Part shown: positions 42,564 through 51,354 of the stretch, piece after piece
Layout of the letters: every line of letters starts with the position of its first letter
How positions within the stretch are numbered: the stretch's first letter is position 1
Source of the DNA: Arhodomonas aquaeolei DSM 8974
Lineage (GTDB): Bacteria; Pseudomonadota; Gammaproteobacteria; Nitrococcales; Nitrococcaceae
Assembly: GCF_000374645.1 (NCBI RefSeq)
Contig: NZ_KB894804.1
Span: 62,001 to 126,000 of the forward strand
Direction of reading: 5' to 3'
DNA: 64,000 nucleotides
Notes under the pieces: generated by a model
The model's input: only the letters and a program-made list of their open reading frames with translations
The model's database searches: none
Told to the model about the DNA's origin: nothing
Position numbers and translations under genes: made by a program

Positions 42564-45500
42564 ATGGACGACGAGACCGCCGCCTACGCCGAGCTCTACT
42601 GCCTGAGCAACTTCAGCTTCCGCCGCGGGGCCTCCCATCCCGGCGAGCTGATGACGCGCGCCGCCGAGCTGGGGTACACGGCCCTGGCGGTGACCGACGA
42701 GTGCTCCGTCGCCGGCGTGGTGCGGGCGCACATGGCCGCCCGGGAGACGGGGCTGGCGCTGATCGTCGGCAGCGAGTTCGTGCTCGAGGACGGCACCACG
42801 CTGGTGGTGCTCGCCCCCGACCGCCGTGCCTACGGCCAGCTGTGCGCGCTCATCAGCCTGGCGCGGAGCCTGGCCCCGAAGGGGGCCTACCGCCTGGGGC
42901 GCGCGGAGCTGGCCGGGGCGTTGCCGGACTGCTTCGCCATCCTGTGGGTGACCCCGGCGCTGACGGAGGAGACGGCGGCGTGGTTTGCCGGATGCTTCCC
43001 CGGCCGGGGCTGGCTCGGCGTGGGGGCCCTGCGCGACGGCTCGGACGCCGAACGGCTGCGTGTCAGCGCCCGGCTGTCCGCGGCCACCGGGGTACCGCGA
43101 CTCGCCTGCGGCGGGGTGCTGATGCATCGCCGTGGCCGGCGAGCCCTCCAGGACACGCTCACCGCGATCCGCCTCGGCCGTCCGCTGGCCGAGCTCGGCA
43201 CGGCCCTGGCCGGTAACGGCGAGCGCCACCTGCGTTCCCGCGGCGAGCTCGCGCGGCTGTTCCCGCGGCCCCTGCTGGAGGAGGGGGTCCGGGTGGCGGC
43301 GCGCTGCCGCTTCTCGCTCACGGAGCTGCGCTACGAGTACCCCGACGAGCTGACAGGGGAATACGCGACGCCCGGTGAACGGCTGCGCGCGCTGGTGGAG
43401 GCCGGACTGGCGGATCACTGGAAAGACGGCGTGCCCGGGGAGGTGCGCCGGCAGGTGGAGCACGAGCTCTCGGTCATCGCCGGCATGGGCTATGAGCCGT
43501 ACTTCCTCACGGTCCACGACGTGGTGGAATTCGCCCGCCGCCGCGGCATCCTCTGCCAGGGGCGGGGCTCGGCGGCGAACTCCGTGGTCTGCTACTGCCT
43601 CGGCATCACCGCCGTGAACCCCACCCGTCAGCAGCTGTTATTCGAGCGTTTCATCTCCCCCGAGCGGGGCGAGCCGCCGGACATCGACGTGGACTTCGAG
43701 CACGAGCGCCGCGAGGAGGTGATCCAGTACATCTACCGCCGCTACGGTCGCGAGCGCGCGGCGCTGGCCGCCACGGTGATCACCTACCGCCCGCGCAGCG
43801 CCCTGCGCGACGTGGGCCGTGCGCTCGGTCTGGGCCAGGACCAGCTCGAGCGGCTGGCCGGTGCCATGCAGTGGTGGGACGGGGGCACCATCGGCGACGA
43901 GCGTGTGCGCGAGGCCGGCCTGGACCCCGAGAGCCCGGTGGTGCACCGGCTGATCGTGCTCGCCCGCGAGCTGCTGGGTTTCCCCCGTCACCTCTCCCAG
44001 CACGTGGGCGGGTTCGTGATCTCCCGCGGGCCGCTGGCGGAGCTGGTGCCCACGGAGAACGCCGCCATGGCCGGGCGCTCCGTGATCCAGTGGGACAAGG
44101 ACGACCTGGAGGCCCTGGGACTGCTCAAGGTGGACTGCCTGTCGCTGGGCATGCTCACCGCGATCCGGCGCTGCTTCGAGCTCGTCGCGCGCCACCACGG
44201 CCGGTCCCTGGGCCTGGGCGACATCCCGGAGGGCGACCCGGCGGTCTACGACATGATCGGCCGGGCGGACACGGTGGGGGTGTTCCAGGTGGAGTCCCGG
44301 GCGCAGATGGCGATGCTCCCCCGCATGCGGCCGCAGACCTTCTACGACCTGGTGGTGGAGATCTCCATCGTCCGGCCGGGTCCCATCCAGGGCGACATGG
44401 TCCATCCCTATCTGCGCCGTCGCGAGGGGCTGGAGCCGGTGGACTACCCCAGCGAGGCGGTGCGCGAGGTGCTCGAACGTACCTACGGCGTGCCCATCTT
44501 CCAGGAGCAGGTCATGCAGCTTGCGGTGGTGGCCGCCGGCTTCACCCCCGGCGAGGCGGACGGACTGCGCCGGTCCATGGCCGCCTGGCGCCGCAAGGGT
44601 GGGCTCGGGCCGTTCCGCGAGCGGCTGGTGGAGGGCATGCGCGAGAGGGGGTATGACGTTGACTTCGCCGAGCGGGTGTTCCAGCAGATCCTGGGCTTCG
44701 GCGAGTACGGCTTCCCGGAGAGCCATGCGGCGAGCTTCGCGCTGCTGGTCTATGTCTCCGCCTGGCTCAAGCACCACTACCCCGCGGCGTTCACCGCGGC
44801 GCTGCTCAACAGCCAGCCCATGGGGTTCTACGGCCCCGCCCAGCTCGTGCGTGACGCCCGGGAGCACGGCGTGGGCGTGCGCCCGGTGGACGTGGCCGTC
44901 AGCGAGGCCGCCTGTACCCTGGAGCCGTCGCCGGACGACGGGCCGGCGCTACGACTCGGGCTGAGCCTGGTGCGGGGGTTGTCCGCGGGCGGTATCGAGC
45001 GGCTGCTCACGGCCCGGCGCGGGTGTGCCTTCGATGACGTCACGGATCTCGCCCGGCGTGCCTCGCTGGAACGCCGGGATCTCAAGGCCCTGGCCGCGGC
45101 GGGGGCCCTGGCCGGGCTGGCCGGTCACCGCCGCCGGGCCCGCTGGGCGGTCCTCGGTGTGGAGCCGGAGCTGCCGGTGCTGCGGGGCACGGCGATCGAG
45201 GAGCCGGCCCCGGCGCTGGCGCCCCCCGGCGAGGGCGAGACCCTGGTGGCGGACTACGCCAGTACCGGCGTGAGCCTGGGCCGCCATCCCCTGGCCCTGC
45301 TGCGCCCGCACCTCGCCCGGCGGCGCTTCCGCACCGCCGCCGCGCTGCGGGAGGTCGGCCACGGCCGGCTGGTGCGGGGGGCCGGTCTCGTCATTACCCG
45401 CCAGCGGCCCGGCTCCGCCGGTGGGGTGACCTTTCTTACCCTGGAGGACGAGACCGGCGTGGTGAACGTCGTCGTCTGGCAGGCCACCGCCGAGCGTTTC

Positions 45501-45647
45501 CGTCGCGCCGTGGTCGGCGGGCGGCTGCTCGGCGTGATCGGCACCTGGGAGCGCCGGGGCGAGGTCATGCACCTCGTCGCCGGGCGCATCGAGGATCACT
45601 CCCGGCTCCTCGGGCGGCTGGTCACCCGCAGCCGGGATTTCGCCTAG
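42564..45647 (+). CDS. dnaE2: Error-prone DNA polymerase DnaE2
   Basis: C-family polymerase that performs SOS-induced translesion synthesis with ImuA and ImuB. The 1027-residue protein has an N-terminal PHP domain ([21 protein letters not shown]), the polymerase palm with catalytic aspartates near 373-375 ([15 protein letters not shown]), the finger/thumb region, tandem HhH and a C-terminal OB fold ([18 protein letters not shown]). It is shorter than replicative DnaE (about 1160), as expected for DnaE2. It is transcribed divergently from lexA with its own SOS box. GTG 42561 is a possible alternative start. Confidence 0.95.
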   Translation: MDDETAAYAELYCLSNFSFRRGASHPGELMTRAAELGYTALAVTDECSVAGVVRAHMAARETGLALIVGSEFVLEDGTTLVVLAPDRRAYGQLCALISLARSLAPKGAYRLGRAELAGALPDCFAILWVTPALTEETAAWFAGCFPGRGWLGVGALRDGSDAERLRVSARLSAATGVPRLACGGVLMHRRGRRALQDTLTAIRLGRPLAELGTALAGNGERHLRSRGELARLFPRPLLEEGVRVAARCRFSLTELRYEYPDELTGEYATPGERLRALVEAGLADHWKDGVPGEVRRQVEHELSVIAGMGYEPYFLTVHDVVEFARRRGILCQGRGSAANSVVCYCLGITAVNPTRQQLLFERFISPERGEPPDIDVDFEHERREEVIQYIYRRYGRERAALAATVITYRPRSALRDVGRALGLGQDQLERLAGAMQWWDGGTIGDERVREAGLDPESPVVHRLIVLARELLGFPRHLSQHVGGFVISRGPLAELVPTENAAMAGRSVIQWDKDDLEALGLLKVDCLSLGMLTAIRRCFELVARHHGRSLGLGDIPEGDPAVYDMIGRADTVGVFQVESRAQMAMLPRMRPQTFYDLVVEISIVRPGPIQGDMVHPYLRRREGLEPVDYPSEAVREVLERTYGVPIFQEQVMQLAVVAAGFTPGEADGLRRSMAAWRRKGGLGPFRERLVEGMRERGYDVDFAERVFQQILGFGEYGFPESHAASFALLVYVSAWLKHHYPAAFTAALLNSQPMGFYGPAQLVRDAREHGVGVRPVDVAVSEAACTLEPSPDDGPALRLGLSLVRGLSAGGIERLLTARRGCAFDDVTDLARRASLERRDLKALAAAGALAGLAGHRRRARWAVLGVEPELPVLRGTAIEEPAPALAPPGEGETLVADYASTGVSLGRHPLALLRPHLARRRFRTAAALREVGHGRLVRGAGLVITRQRPGSAGGVTFLTLEDETGVVNVVVWQATAERFRRAVVGGRLLGVIGTWERRGEVMHLVAGRIEDHSRLLGRLVTRSRDFA

Positions 45648-45694
45648 CCCGCCGGGGTTGCCCCGCGGCTGCCACCCGGCGATACGGGCGCATG

Positions 45695-46867
45695 CTATCC
45701 CGGCTGGCCGTCCGCCCGCGGCGCGTTCAGCACCGGGGCATAGGCGACGACGAAGATCCCGAAGGAGGCGATCCAGGCCGCCCCCGCCAGGTGCAGGGCG
45801 CCGGTGGCACCAGTGGCGGCGGAGGTGAGTCGGGCGAGCACCGCCAGCGTGATCAGCGCGTAGATCGCGCGTCCCCCCGGGCGCAGCAGCAGCCCCCGGG
45901 CGGTGTGGGCGACGGCCACCCGCGTCATCACCCCGAGGATGAGCGTGCCGATGGCGCCGACGCCCAGGGCGTGGATCCAGGCCGCCGGCGGCACGGCGGG
46001 GACGAACGGGGTCAGGCCCTTGAGCAGCAGCGCCACCGGGATCCAGGCGTAGCCCAAGTGGAGGATCCACATCAGCGGATCGCCGACGGTGTGCCAGCCC
46101 CGCCAGCCGATCACCCGGGCCGCGTGCAGCGCCGCTGCGACGAGGGCGAGCACCGCGGTCACGCGGCTGCCGGGGGCGAGGGCGTCGGCAGCGAGCACGG
46201 CGACCAGCGCCAGCAGGGCCGCCCGGTCGAGCCGGGGCTGGCGGCGTATGAGCTCAGGGTCCCGTCCCTGACGCCGCAGCCAGTTGCCGGAGAATGCCGG
46301 TATGATCCGCCCGCCGATCACGGCCATGAGGATGGCGGTGAGATCAAGAGCGAGGTACTCCCCGGTGCGCGCCAGTCCCGGAGCGACCCCGGCCATGGCG
46401 AGGTGCAGGCACAGGTTGCCGAGGGCGAACACGGCCAGCACGGCCACCAGCGGCAGGTTGCGCCGGTTGCCGTGCCGCCAAAGCGTGCGCAGTGCCACCA
46501 GGGCCAGGGCCGGCAGGAAGGCGAGGTCGATGATGGCCGCCGGGACCACGGGTATGACGCCGCCGTACAGCGCCATCGCCAGCCGGCCGGCGAGCCACAG
46601 CGCCGCGAGGCCGAGCAGCCGGGCCCCGGTGGGCGGCGGAGCCCCCGTCCAGTTCGCCATCGCCGTGAGCAGGAAGCCGGCGACCGCGCCCGGCACCAGC
46701 CCGTAAAGCATCTCGTGGGCGTGCCACCACAGTGGCGAGGTCGCTGCCGGCAGCCGGATCGATCCGGTGAGCACACCGAGCCATACGGCGATGACCACGA
46801 CCGCGAACAGCGCCGTCAGGAGAAAGAAGATCCGGAACGGATAGGCCAGTAGATGGGAGCGGGGCAT
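45695..46867 (-). CDS. nnrS: NnrS family heme-copper membrane protein
   Basis: Polytopic membrane protein of the NnrS family, known from nitric-oxide responses in denitrifiers and Vibrio. The 390-residue protein has about 12 hydrophobic helices. Family features are visible: the N-terminal YPFRIFFLLTALFAV, the histidine motif PLWWHAHEMLYGL, GGRIIPAFSGNWLRR, and later WIHALGVGAIGTLILGVMTRVAVAHTARG. It converges on dnaE2 and is preceded by a gap with an FNR/NsrR-like palindrome. No nitric-oxide reductase gene is visible nearby. Confidence 0.9.
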   Translation of the reverse strand: MPRSHLLAYPFRIFFLLTALFAVVVIAVWLGVLTGSIRLPAATSPLWWHAHEMLYGLVPGAVAGFLLTAMANWTGAPPPTGARLLGLAALWLAGRLAMALYGGVIPVVPAAIIDLAFLPALALVALRTLWRHGNRRNLPLVAVLAVFALGNLCLHLAMAGVAPGLARTGEYLALDLTAILMAVIGGRIIPAFSGNWLRRQGRDPELIRRQPRLDRAALLALVAVLAADALAPGSRVTAVLALVAAALHAARVIGWRGWHTVGDPLMWILHLGYAWIPVALLLKGLTPFVPAVPPAAWIHALGVGAIGTLILGVMTRVAVAHTARGLLLRPGGRAIYALITLAVLARLTSAATGATGALHLAGAAWIASFGIFVVAYAPVLNAPRADGQPG

Positions 46868-46884
46868 GGGATCACCGACACGTT

Positions 46885-46907
46885 TTAAGATGTATCAAAT
46901 ATACCTT
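46885..46907 (-). promoter_or_regulatory. Candidate nitric-oxide/oxygen regulator site upstream of nnrS
   Basis: AT-rich island in an otherwise GC-rich sequence, 18 bases before the nnrS start. It contains TTAAG-ATGT-ATCAA (one perfect and one imperfect half of the FNR/Dnr box TTGAT-N4-ATCAA) and overlapping AAGATGTAT-CAA-ATATACCTT, which resembles NsrR half-sites but with spacing two bases short. Either reading is inference. Confidence 0.4.
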
Positions 46908-46952
46908 TTAAAGGCCGGTCTGAACACCACCGGCGATCCCGCCGGAGCGGGC

Positions 46953-48254
46953 TCAATGGCGGTGGGCCGAGATCGCGTAGGTGTCGCCCGAGGCGCTCTT
47001 GGCGCGATACATCGCCATGTCCGCGGCACGGATGAGGTTATGCCCGTCCTCGCCGTCCCCGGGAGCCAGCGCGATACCGATACTGGTGCCCACGCGGAAG
47101 GTATGGCCGTTCACTGTCACGGGGGAGTCCATGGCGTAGAGCAGCTTCTCGGCCACCGTCACCGCGTGCCGGAGCTCGCGGATGTCCTCCAGCACGATCG
47201 TGAACTCGTCGCCGCCCAGCCGGGCGACGAAGTCCCCGTCGCGCAGGGTGTTGCGCAGGGTGGTGGCGAAGTGGGCGAGCAGGCGGTCGCCGGTGTCGTG
47301 ACCGTAGGCGTCGTTCACGCGCTTGAAGCCGTCGATGTCCAGGAACAGTACCGCCAGCATCCGGTCCGTGCGCCGGCGAGCGAGACTCAGTGCCAGGTGT
47401 TCCTCCAGCGCGGCGCGGTTGGGTACCCCGGTGAGCGGGTCGAAGTGTGCCAGGTAATCCAGGCGTTGCTCGGCGGCTTTCCAGCGGGTGACGTCGGTAA
47501 TGGTGACGATGTTGTTACGGATGTTCGGTGCTTCACTGTCGCGGACGCCGATGACATTCACCCAGGCGACGAAGGTGCTGCCGTCCGGGCGCTGCGAGGC
47601 GATCTCGCCCTGCCAGCGCCGGCCCGCTGCCAGCGCCCGGTGCACCTCGCCGGCGAGCGCTTCGCTCCGTGCGGGGGCGAGGGCCCCGAGGATGTCGCTG
47701 CCGAGCAGCTCGCCGGCCCCGATACCGGTGATCTCCGTGACCGCGGCGTTGGCGCGCAGGACACGGTTGTCCGCGCCGGTGATCAGCAGGCCCTCGGCGG
47801 CGTTCTCGAAGATGCGGTCCGACAGGCGCAGGTCGTGCTCGAGGCGTTTGCGTTCGGTGATGTCGCGCAGGCTTGCGAGATAGCCCGTCCGTCCCTGCCA
47901 GGGAATGCCGGCTACCGCCATTTCCGCGACCCGGGGCGGCCGTTCCGGCGGCAGGACGTCGATCTCCGTGCGGGCGGCGGTCAGGGGAAAGCCGAATGGC
48001 GAGTGCACGAGTTCGTTGTGACCACGGCCGAACAGACGAAGCGCCGCGGGGTTGGCATAGCGGATGATCCCGTCGGGGTCGATCACCACCAGCGCGTCGC
48101 TGCTGTGCTCGACGACGCGGTGCAGCAGCTCCGGGCCGCCGTCGTCGGGGCCGGCGATGACCGGCGGCCCCCCGTCGATGCCCAGCGCCGGCGGCAGACC
48201 GGGAACCGGGCGCCGCGACGGTGAGTGGCCTGTCGGGATCTGGCAGTTCGGCAT
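46953..48254 (-). CDS. PAS-PAS-GGDEF diguanylate cyclase
   Basis: Soluble sensor protein that should make cyclic-di-GMP. The 433-residue protein has PAS1 (about 45-135, SSDALVVIDPDGIIRYANPA), PAS2 (about 145-262, AAEGLLITGADNRVLRANAA) and a GGDEF domain (about 268-430) with intact GGDEF at 347-351 and an I-site RDGD at 338-341, exactly five residues upstream, so product inhibition is expected. There is no EAL domain, transmembrane helix or signal peptide. The ligand of the PAS domains is unknown. It lies between kaiB and nnrS on the same strand (gaps 75 and 85 bases). Confidence 0.93.
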   Translation of the reverse strand: MPNCQIPTGHSPSRRPVPGLPPALGIDGGPPVIAGPDDGGPELLHRVVEHSSDALVVIDPDGIIRYANPAALRLFGRGHNELVHSPFGFPLTAARTEIDVLPPERPPRVAEMAVAGIPWQGRTGYLASLRDITERKRLEHDLRLSDRIFENAAEGLLITGADNRVLRANAAVTEITGIGAGELLGSDILGALAPARSEALAGEVHRALAAGRRWQGEIASQRPDGSTFVAWVNVIGVRDSEAPNIRNNIVTITDVTRWKAAEQRLDYLAHFDPLTGVPNRAALEEHLALSLARRRTDRMLAVLFLDIDGFKRVNDAYGHDTGDRLLAHFATTLRNTLRDGDFVARLGGDEFTIVLEDIRELRHAVTVAEKLLYAMDSPVTVNGHTFRVGTSIGIALAPGDGEDGHNLIRAADMAMYRAKSASGDTYAISAHRH

Positions 48255-48329
48255 TGCTTGTTCTCCGCTGTCTCCCGGGGGCCCCCGGGATGCCGGCGGC
48301 GCCTGCTGCGCCGGTGCGTTATGCCACGC

Positions 48330-48623
48330 TTACGCGTGTCCCCGGCCCACGGGAATGAGGGCCAGGCTATGGAGGACCTGGTCGTGATCGGAGAGATCGC
48401 CGATGATTCGGCGCACCGGCGGCGGGAGCTCCTTGATGAGGGTGGGGGTCGCCACCACGTGCTCGTGCTCCGCGGCCTCCGGGTTTTCGATCACGTCGAT
48501 GACCTCGAGCGCGTAGCGGCCGCCCAGGTCCTCCTGGCAGATCTGGCGCAGATCGGCGATCGCGCGCCGGGAGCGTGGCGTATGGCCGGCGATGAAGAGC
48601 CTGAGCAGGTAACCGGAGGCCAT
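48330..48623 (-). CDS. kaiB: KaiB-like circadian clock/thioredoxin-fold protein
   Basis: KaiB is the fold-switching clock protein that binds KaiC in cyanobacteria. The 97-residue product starts MASGYLLRLFIAGHTPRS and ends with the highly conserved block VATPTLIKELPPPVRRIIGDLSD; IDVIENPEAAE is also typical. I use ATG 48623, behind AGGGACG, over the in-frame start at 48647. No kaiC or kaiA gene is in the window, so here it is an orphan. In non-cyanobacteria KaiB homologues are often tied to stress or sensory functions rather than proven clocks. Confidence 0.9.
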   Translation of the reverse strand: MASGYLLRLFIAGHTPRSRRAIADLRQICQEDLGGRYALEVIDVIENPEAAEHEHVVATPTLIKELPPPVRRIIGDLSDHDQVLHSLALIPVGRGHA

Positions 48624-48792
48624 GGGTCGTCCCTGATGCGTGACCATGCGTCTGCGGGATGTCGACTACCTCACAGCGCGGTTTGGCGAAGCAACATAGC
48701 CGTGGCGGCGGGGACGGTCAAGCGCCCTGTCCCGGAAAACGGATGGGATGCCGGGGCCGGCGGGGGTTGCCGCGCCGGCCCCGGGGAGGGGG

Positions 48793-49803
48793 TCACCGGG
48801 GCTCGGTCGCCGGCTGTGCCGAATCTCCGTTGCCTTCCAGCCGGAGGTAGGCCTCGAGCTCGTCGCGTACCGCCGGGTCGAGATCCCCGGGGTGAGTGAT
48901 GCGCATGTAGAACACGGTGAAGTAGACCACCTTCACCGACGTCACCAGGCGTTCGAACATGGCGCTGAACCCCTTGCACAGCCATATCGCCACCAGCGCC
49001 GGCAGCCAGTTGAAGTGCAGCGGCCCATCCGGCAGCCAGCCGGCCCCGAAGTCACCCAGCGCGGCACGCAGCGAGCCGGCGTAGAACGCGGACATCCCGT
49101 CACCGATCCACAGCCCCCAGAGTACGGCCACCACGGCGGCGAGGAGGTAGAGCGGCGCCACCAGCGTGCCCGCTGCGCGCGCGGCGAGATCGATGCCGAA
49201 CACGCCCACCAGGCTCTCCGGTACGCGGTCGCGGAGGTCACGCATCTGCGAGATACCCTCGCGCACGCCCACGCCGTCCACCGCGATGGCGGGCAGCAGG
49301 TAGTGGTTGACCAGGTCCCAGACCTCGGTGAGACCGGCAAGCATGGCCGTTACCAGCCCCGAGATCAGCCCGGACTTCTCGCTGTTGCTGTTGCGGCGGG
49401 AGGCGACGAAGCCGAAGACCATGTCCAGCAGCGCCAGCCGGCGGTAGCCGTGTCGGCAACTACGGGCATGGGCCCGGGCCTCGGTGGACTCGGGGGACCG
49501 GCCCTGGACCGCCTCCGCCACCAGCCAGCTCTGCTGGATCTCCAGGCGGTTGTAGAAGAAGAACTTGTAGAAGAAGAGCACGACCGCGAGCACGAGGAGC
49601 AGCGTCCCCGTCCCGCCGCGGTCCACCGCGATCGCGGCGATGCCGGCGAAGAACACGGACACCATGACCGCCGCGTAAACCGCCATGTACACCCACGGCC
49701 GGACAATCCCGGGGTGGCGCCCTACGACAGCGAAGGTGTGCTTGAGCAGGTAGGCCAGTTGCCAGAGGCGTTCCCGGACGCCGGGTAGCTGCATGCGTTC
49801 CAT
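48793..49803 (-). CDS. Uncharacterised multi-pass membrane protein
   Basis: A 336-residue protein that I do not recognise. Hydrophobic segments are at about 40-62 (WVYMAVYAAVMVSVFFAGIA), 66-85 (LLLVLAVVLFFYKFFFY), 210-235 (LVAPLYLLAAVVAVLWGLWI) and 265-285 (LPALVAIWLCKGFSAMF), with a large basic/serine-rich cytoplasmic stretch between them (SPESTEARAHARSCRHGYRR). The C-terminus is charged and acidic (DPAVRDELEAYLRLEGNGD). No catalytic motif is visible. A 169-base gap separates it from kaiB downstream. Good third-position G+C and a clear start support a real gene. Confidence 0.75.
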   Translation of the reverse strand: MERMQLPGVRERLWQLAYLLKHTFAVVGRHPGIVRPWVYMAVYAAVMVSVFFAGIAAIAVDRGGTGTLLLVLAVVLFFYKFFFYNRLEIQQSWLVAEAVQGRSPESTEARAHARSCRHGYRRLALLDMVFGFVASRRNSNSEKSGLISGLVTAMLAGLTEVWDLVNHYLLPAIAVDGVGVREGISQMRDLRDRVPESLVGVFGIDLAARAAGTLVAPLYLLAAVVAVLWGLWIGDGMSAFYAGSLRAALGDFGAGWLPDGPLHFNWLPALVAIWLCKGFSAMFERLVTSVKVVYFTVFYMRITHPGDLDPAVRDELEAYLRLEGNGDSAQPATEPR

Positions 49804-49968
49804 TCCAGACTCCTCCCCGGGCCGGGAGCCTGCCCCCGGCGCCGCCCGTACCGTTTGACCCGGGGGGTGGAGTCACGGGCCGATGACCCGGACGGCGGTC
49901 CCGCCCCCGGGGACCTGTCCGGCAGTATCCGGCGCCGTCCTTACACCGGCCTTAATCAGGGGGGCGTG

Positions 49969-50928
49969 CTAGTGCTCCTCGCGGGCGCGTTCGCGGCCGG
50001 TGAGCGGGATCACGGCGACGTCGTAGAGCGGCTCCGGTTGCAGGGTGACGTGTTCGATACCGAAGCGTTCGCGCAGCAGCCGCTTCATGCCGTCGAGCTG
50101 CAGGGGCCAGTGCTCGAGGTCGCGGATGCGCACGTGGGCCGCGATGGCGTAGTGCCCGGAGGCGATGGTCCACACATGCAGGTCGTGGACGCTCTCGACG
50201 CCGTCCACCGCCTGCAGCTGATGGCCGACCCGCTCGAGGTCGATGTGTCGCGGCACGCCCTCCATCACCACGTGGATCGCGTCGCGCAGCAGCCGCGAGG
50301 TGGAGATCAGGATCAGTGCCGAGATCACCAGCGAGAGGAGCGGGTCGATGGGGAACCAGCCGGTAAGGGCGATCACCAGTCCGCTCGCCAGCGCGGCGAC
50401 GGAACCGAGCAGGTCGCCGAGCACGTGCAGGATGGCGCCCTGGGTGTTGAGGTTCTGCTCGCCGCCGTGTAGCACGCGCAGCACCACGACGTTCATGGCG
50501 AGCCCGATGGCCGCCACCACCAGGACCATGCCGCCCTGGACCTCGACCGGGTGGATCAGCCGCTGGACGGCCTCGTAGGCGATCCAGGCGACCACCACCA
50601 GCATGAAGCCCGCGTTCACCAGGGCGCCGACGATCTCGGCGCGCTGGAACCCGAAACTATGGCGCTCGCTTGGTGGTCGCTGGCTGAGGCGCGAGGCGAG
50701 GGCGCCGAGCCCCAGGGCGAGGGAGTCCGTCACCATGTGCCCGGCGTCGCCGATGAGCGCCAGCGAGCCGGACAACCAGCCGGCGACCAGCTCCACCAGG
50801 GCGAAGCCGCCGGTAAGCACGAGCCCGATGAGCAACGCCCGGCCGCTTGATGGGGTGTGGTCGTGATCGTGTCCGTGACCATGCCTGTGGTCATGGTCGT
50901 GCGTGTGATCGTGGGTCGTGTCGGTCAT
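49969..50928 (-). CDS. Cation diffusion facilitator (CDF) heavy-metal efflux protein
   Basis: Inner-membrane metal/proton antiporter that exports Zn2+, Cd2+ or similar ions. The 319-residue protein starts with a His/Asp-rich metal-binding stretch (DHTHDHDHRHGHGHDHDH), followed by six helices. The transport site is in SLALIGDAGHMVTDSLALG (helix 2) and the AILHVLGDLLGSV segment (helix 5), and a cytoplasmic C-terminal domain follows. The H-D/H-D tetrad is the Zn/Cd type. I use ATG 50928. It lies 61 bases after a small secreted protein gene and is controlled, by inference, by the facing MerR regulator. Confidence 0.92.
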   Translation of the reverse strand: MTDTTHDHTHDHDHRHGHGHDHDHTPSSGRALLIGLVLTGGFALVELVAGWLSGSLALIGDAGHMVTDSLALGLGALASRLSQRPPSERHSFGFQRAEIVGALVNAGFMLVVVAWIAYEAVQRLIHPVEVQGGMVLVVAAIGLAMNVVVLRVLHGGEQNLNTQGAILHVLGDLLGSVAALASGLVIALTGWFPIDPLLSLVISALILISTSRLLRDAIHVVMEGVPRHIDLERVGHQLQAVDGVESVHDLHVWTIASGHYAIAAHVRIRDLEHWPLQLDGMKRLLRERFGIEHVTLQPEPLYDVAVIPLTGRERAREEH

Positions 50929-50989
50929 TTCAGAGCCTGTTCCCCGTCGCTGATGGATTGACGCATGTGAGCCGCACAAGCGGACCGGC

Positions 50990-51298
50990 TCAGCCGCGGG
51001 GTGGGGGCGTGGGCGGTGCGGTGACGAGACGCACCGGTACCGGCGTGTCCGTCGGTGGTGGGTGAACGGTGTTCGGGGATCTCGCCGGTGCGGCGCGTAC
51101 CGGCAGTGCGGGGACGTGGCTCGCGATGTGACACACCGGCGTCGCGGTGACCACCTCCGGGTGGCCATGATCGTGCGCGCTCGGGGGATGCGGACCGGTA
51201 TCGGCGGCGTGTGCGGCCAGTGAGAGCGCGAGCGCGGCCACCAGCGCCGCGAGGGGCCGGCGCCAGGTGGTCGCGATTTGCCGCTGGGCATGGTTCAT
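50990..51298 (-). CDS. Small secreted protein with His-containing N-terminus
   Basis: A 102-residue product with a clear signal peptide: MNHAQRQIATTWRRPLAAL, the core LVAALALSLAA and cleavage at AHA-ADT near residue 31. The mature part has a His cluster (HPPSAHDHGHPE), a single Cys in VCHIASH and a Pro-rich, low-complexity tail (PTPPPRG). I know no family. Its position between the MerR-controlled promoter and the CDF gene suggests periplasmic metal binding, which is inference. The ATG at 51298 coincides with the predicted transcription start, so translation may be leaderless. The Pro-rich tail leaves some doubt that it is a real gene. Confidence 0.6.
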   Translation of the reverse strand: MNHAQRQIATTWRRPLAALVAALALSLAAHAADTGPHPPSAHDHGHPEVVTATPVCHIASHVPALPVRAAPARSPNTVHPPPTDTPVPVRLVTAPPTPPPRG

Positions 51299-51305
51299 AA
51301 TCCAA

Positions 51306-51336
51306 AGCCTAGACCTTATAGTACCTATAAGGTAAA
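51306..51336 (-). promoter_or_regulatory. MerR-type operator and divergent promoter
   Basis: Perfect palindrome ACCTTATAG-TAC-CTATAAGGT (51313-51333). On the minus strand it sits between -35 TTTACC (51336-51331) and -10 TAGGCT (51311-51306) with a 19-base spacer, the over-long spacing typical of promoters that MerR proteins activate by DNA untwisting. It would drive the small secreted protein and the CDF pump. Confidence 0.85.
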
Positions 51337-51354
51337 GCCCGGGAGGCACGTACC

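Noticed and set aside
50847-51065. Plus-strand 72-codon frame in the CDF/MerR gap
   Set aside because: No ribosome site and no recognisable features, overlaps the better supported secreted-protein frame on the other strand.
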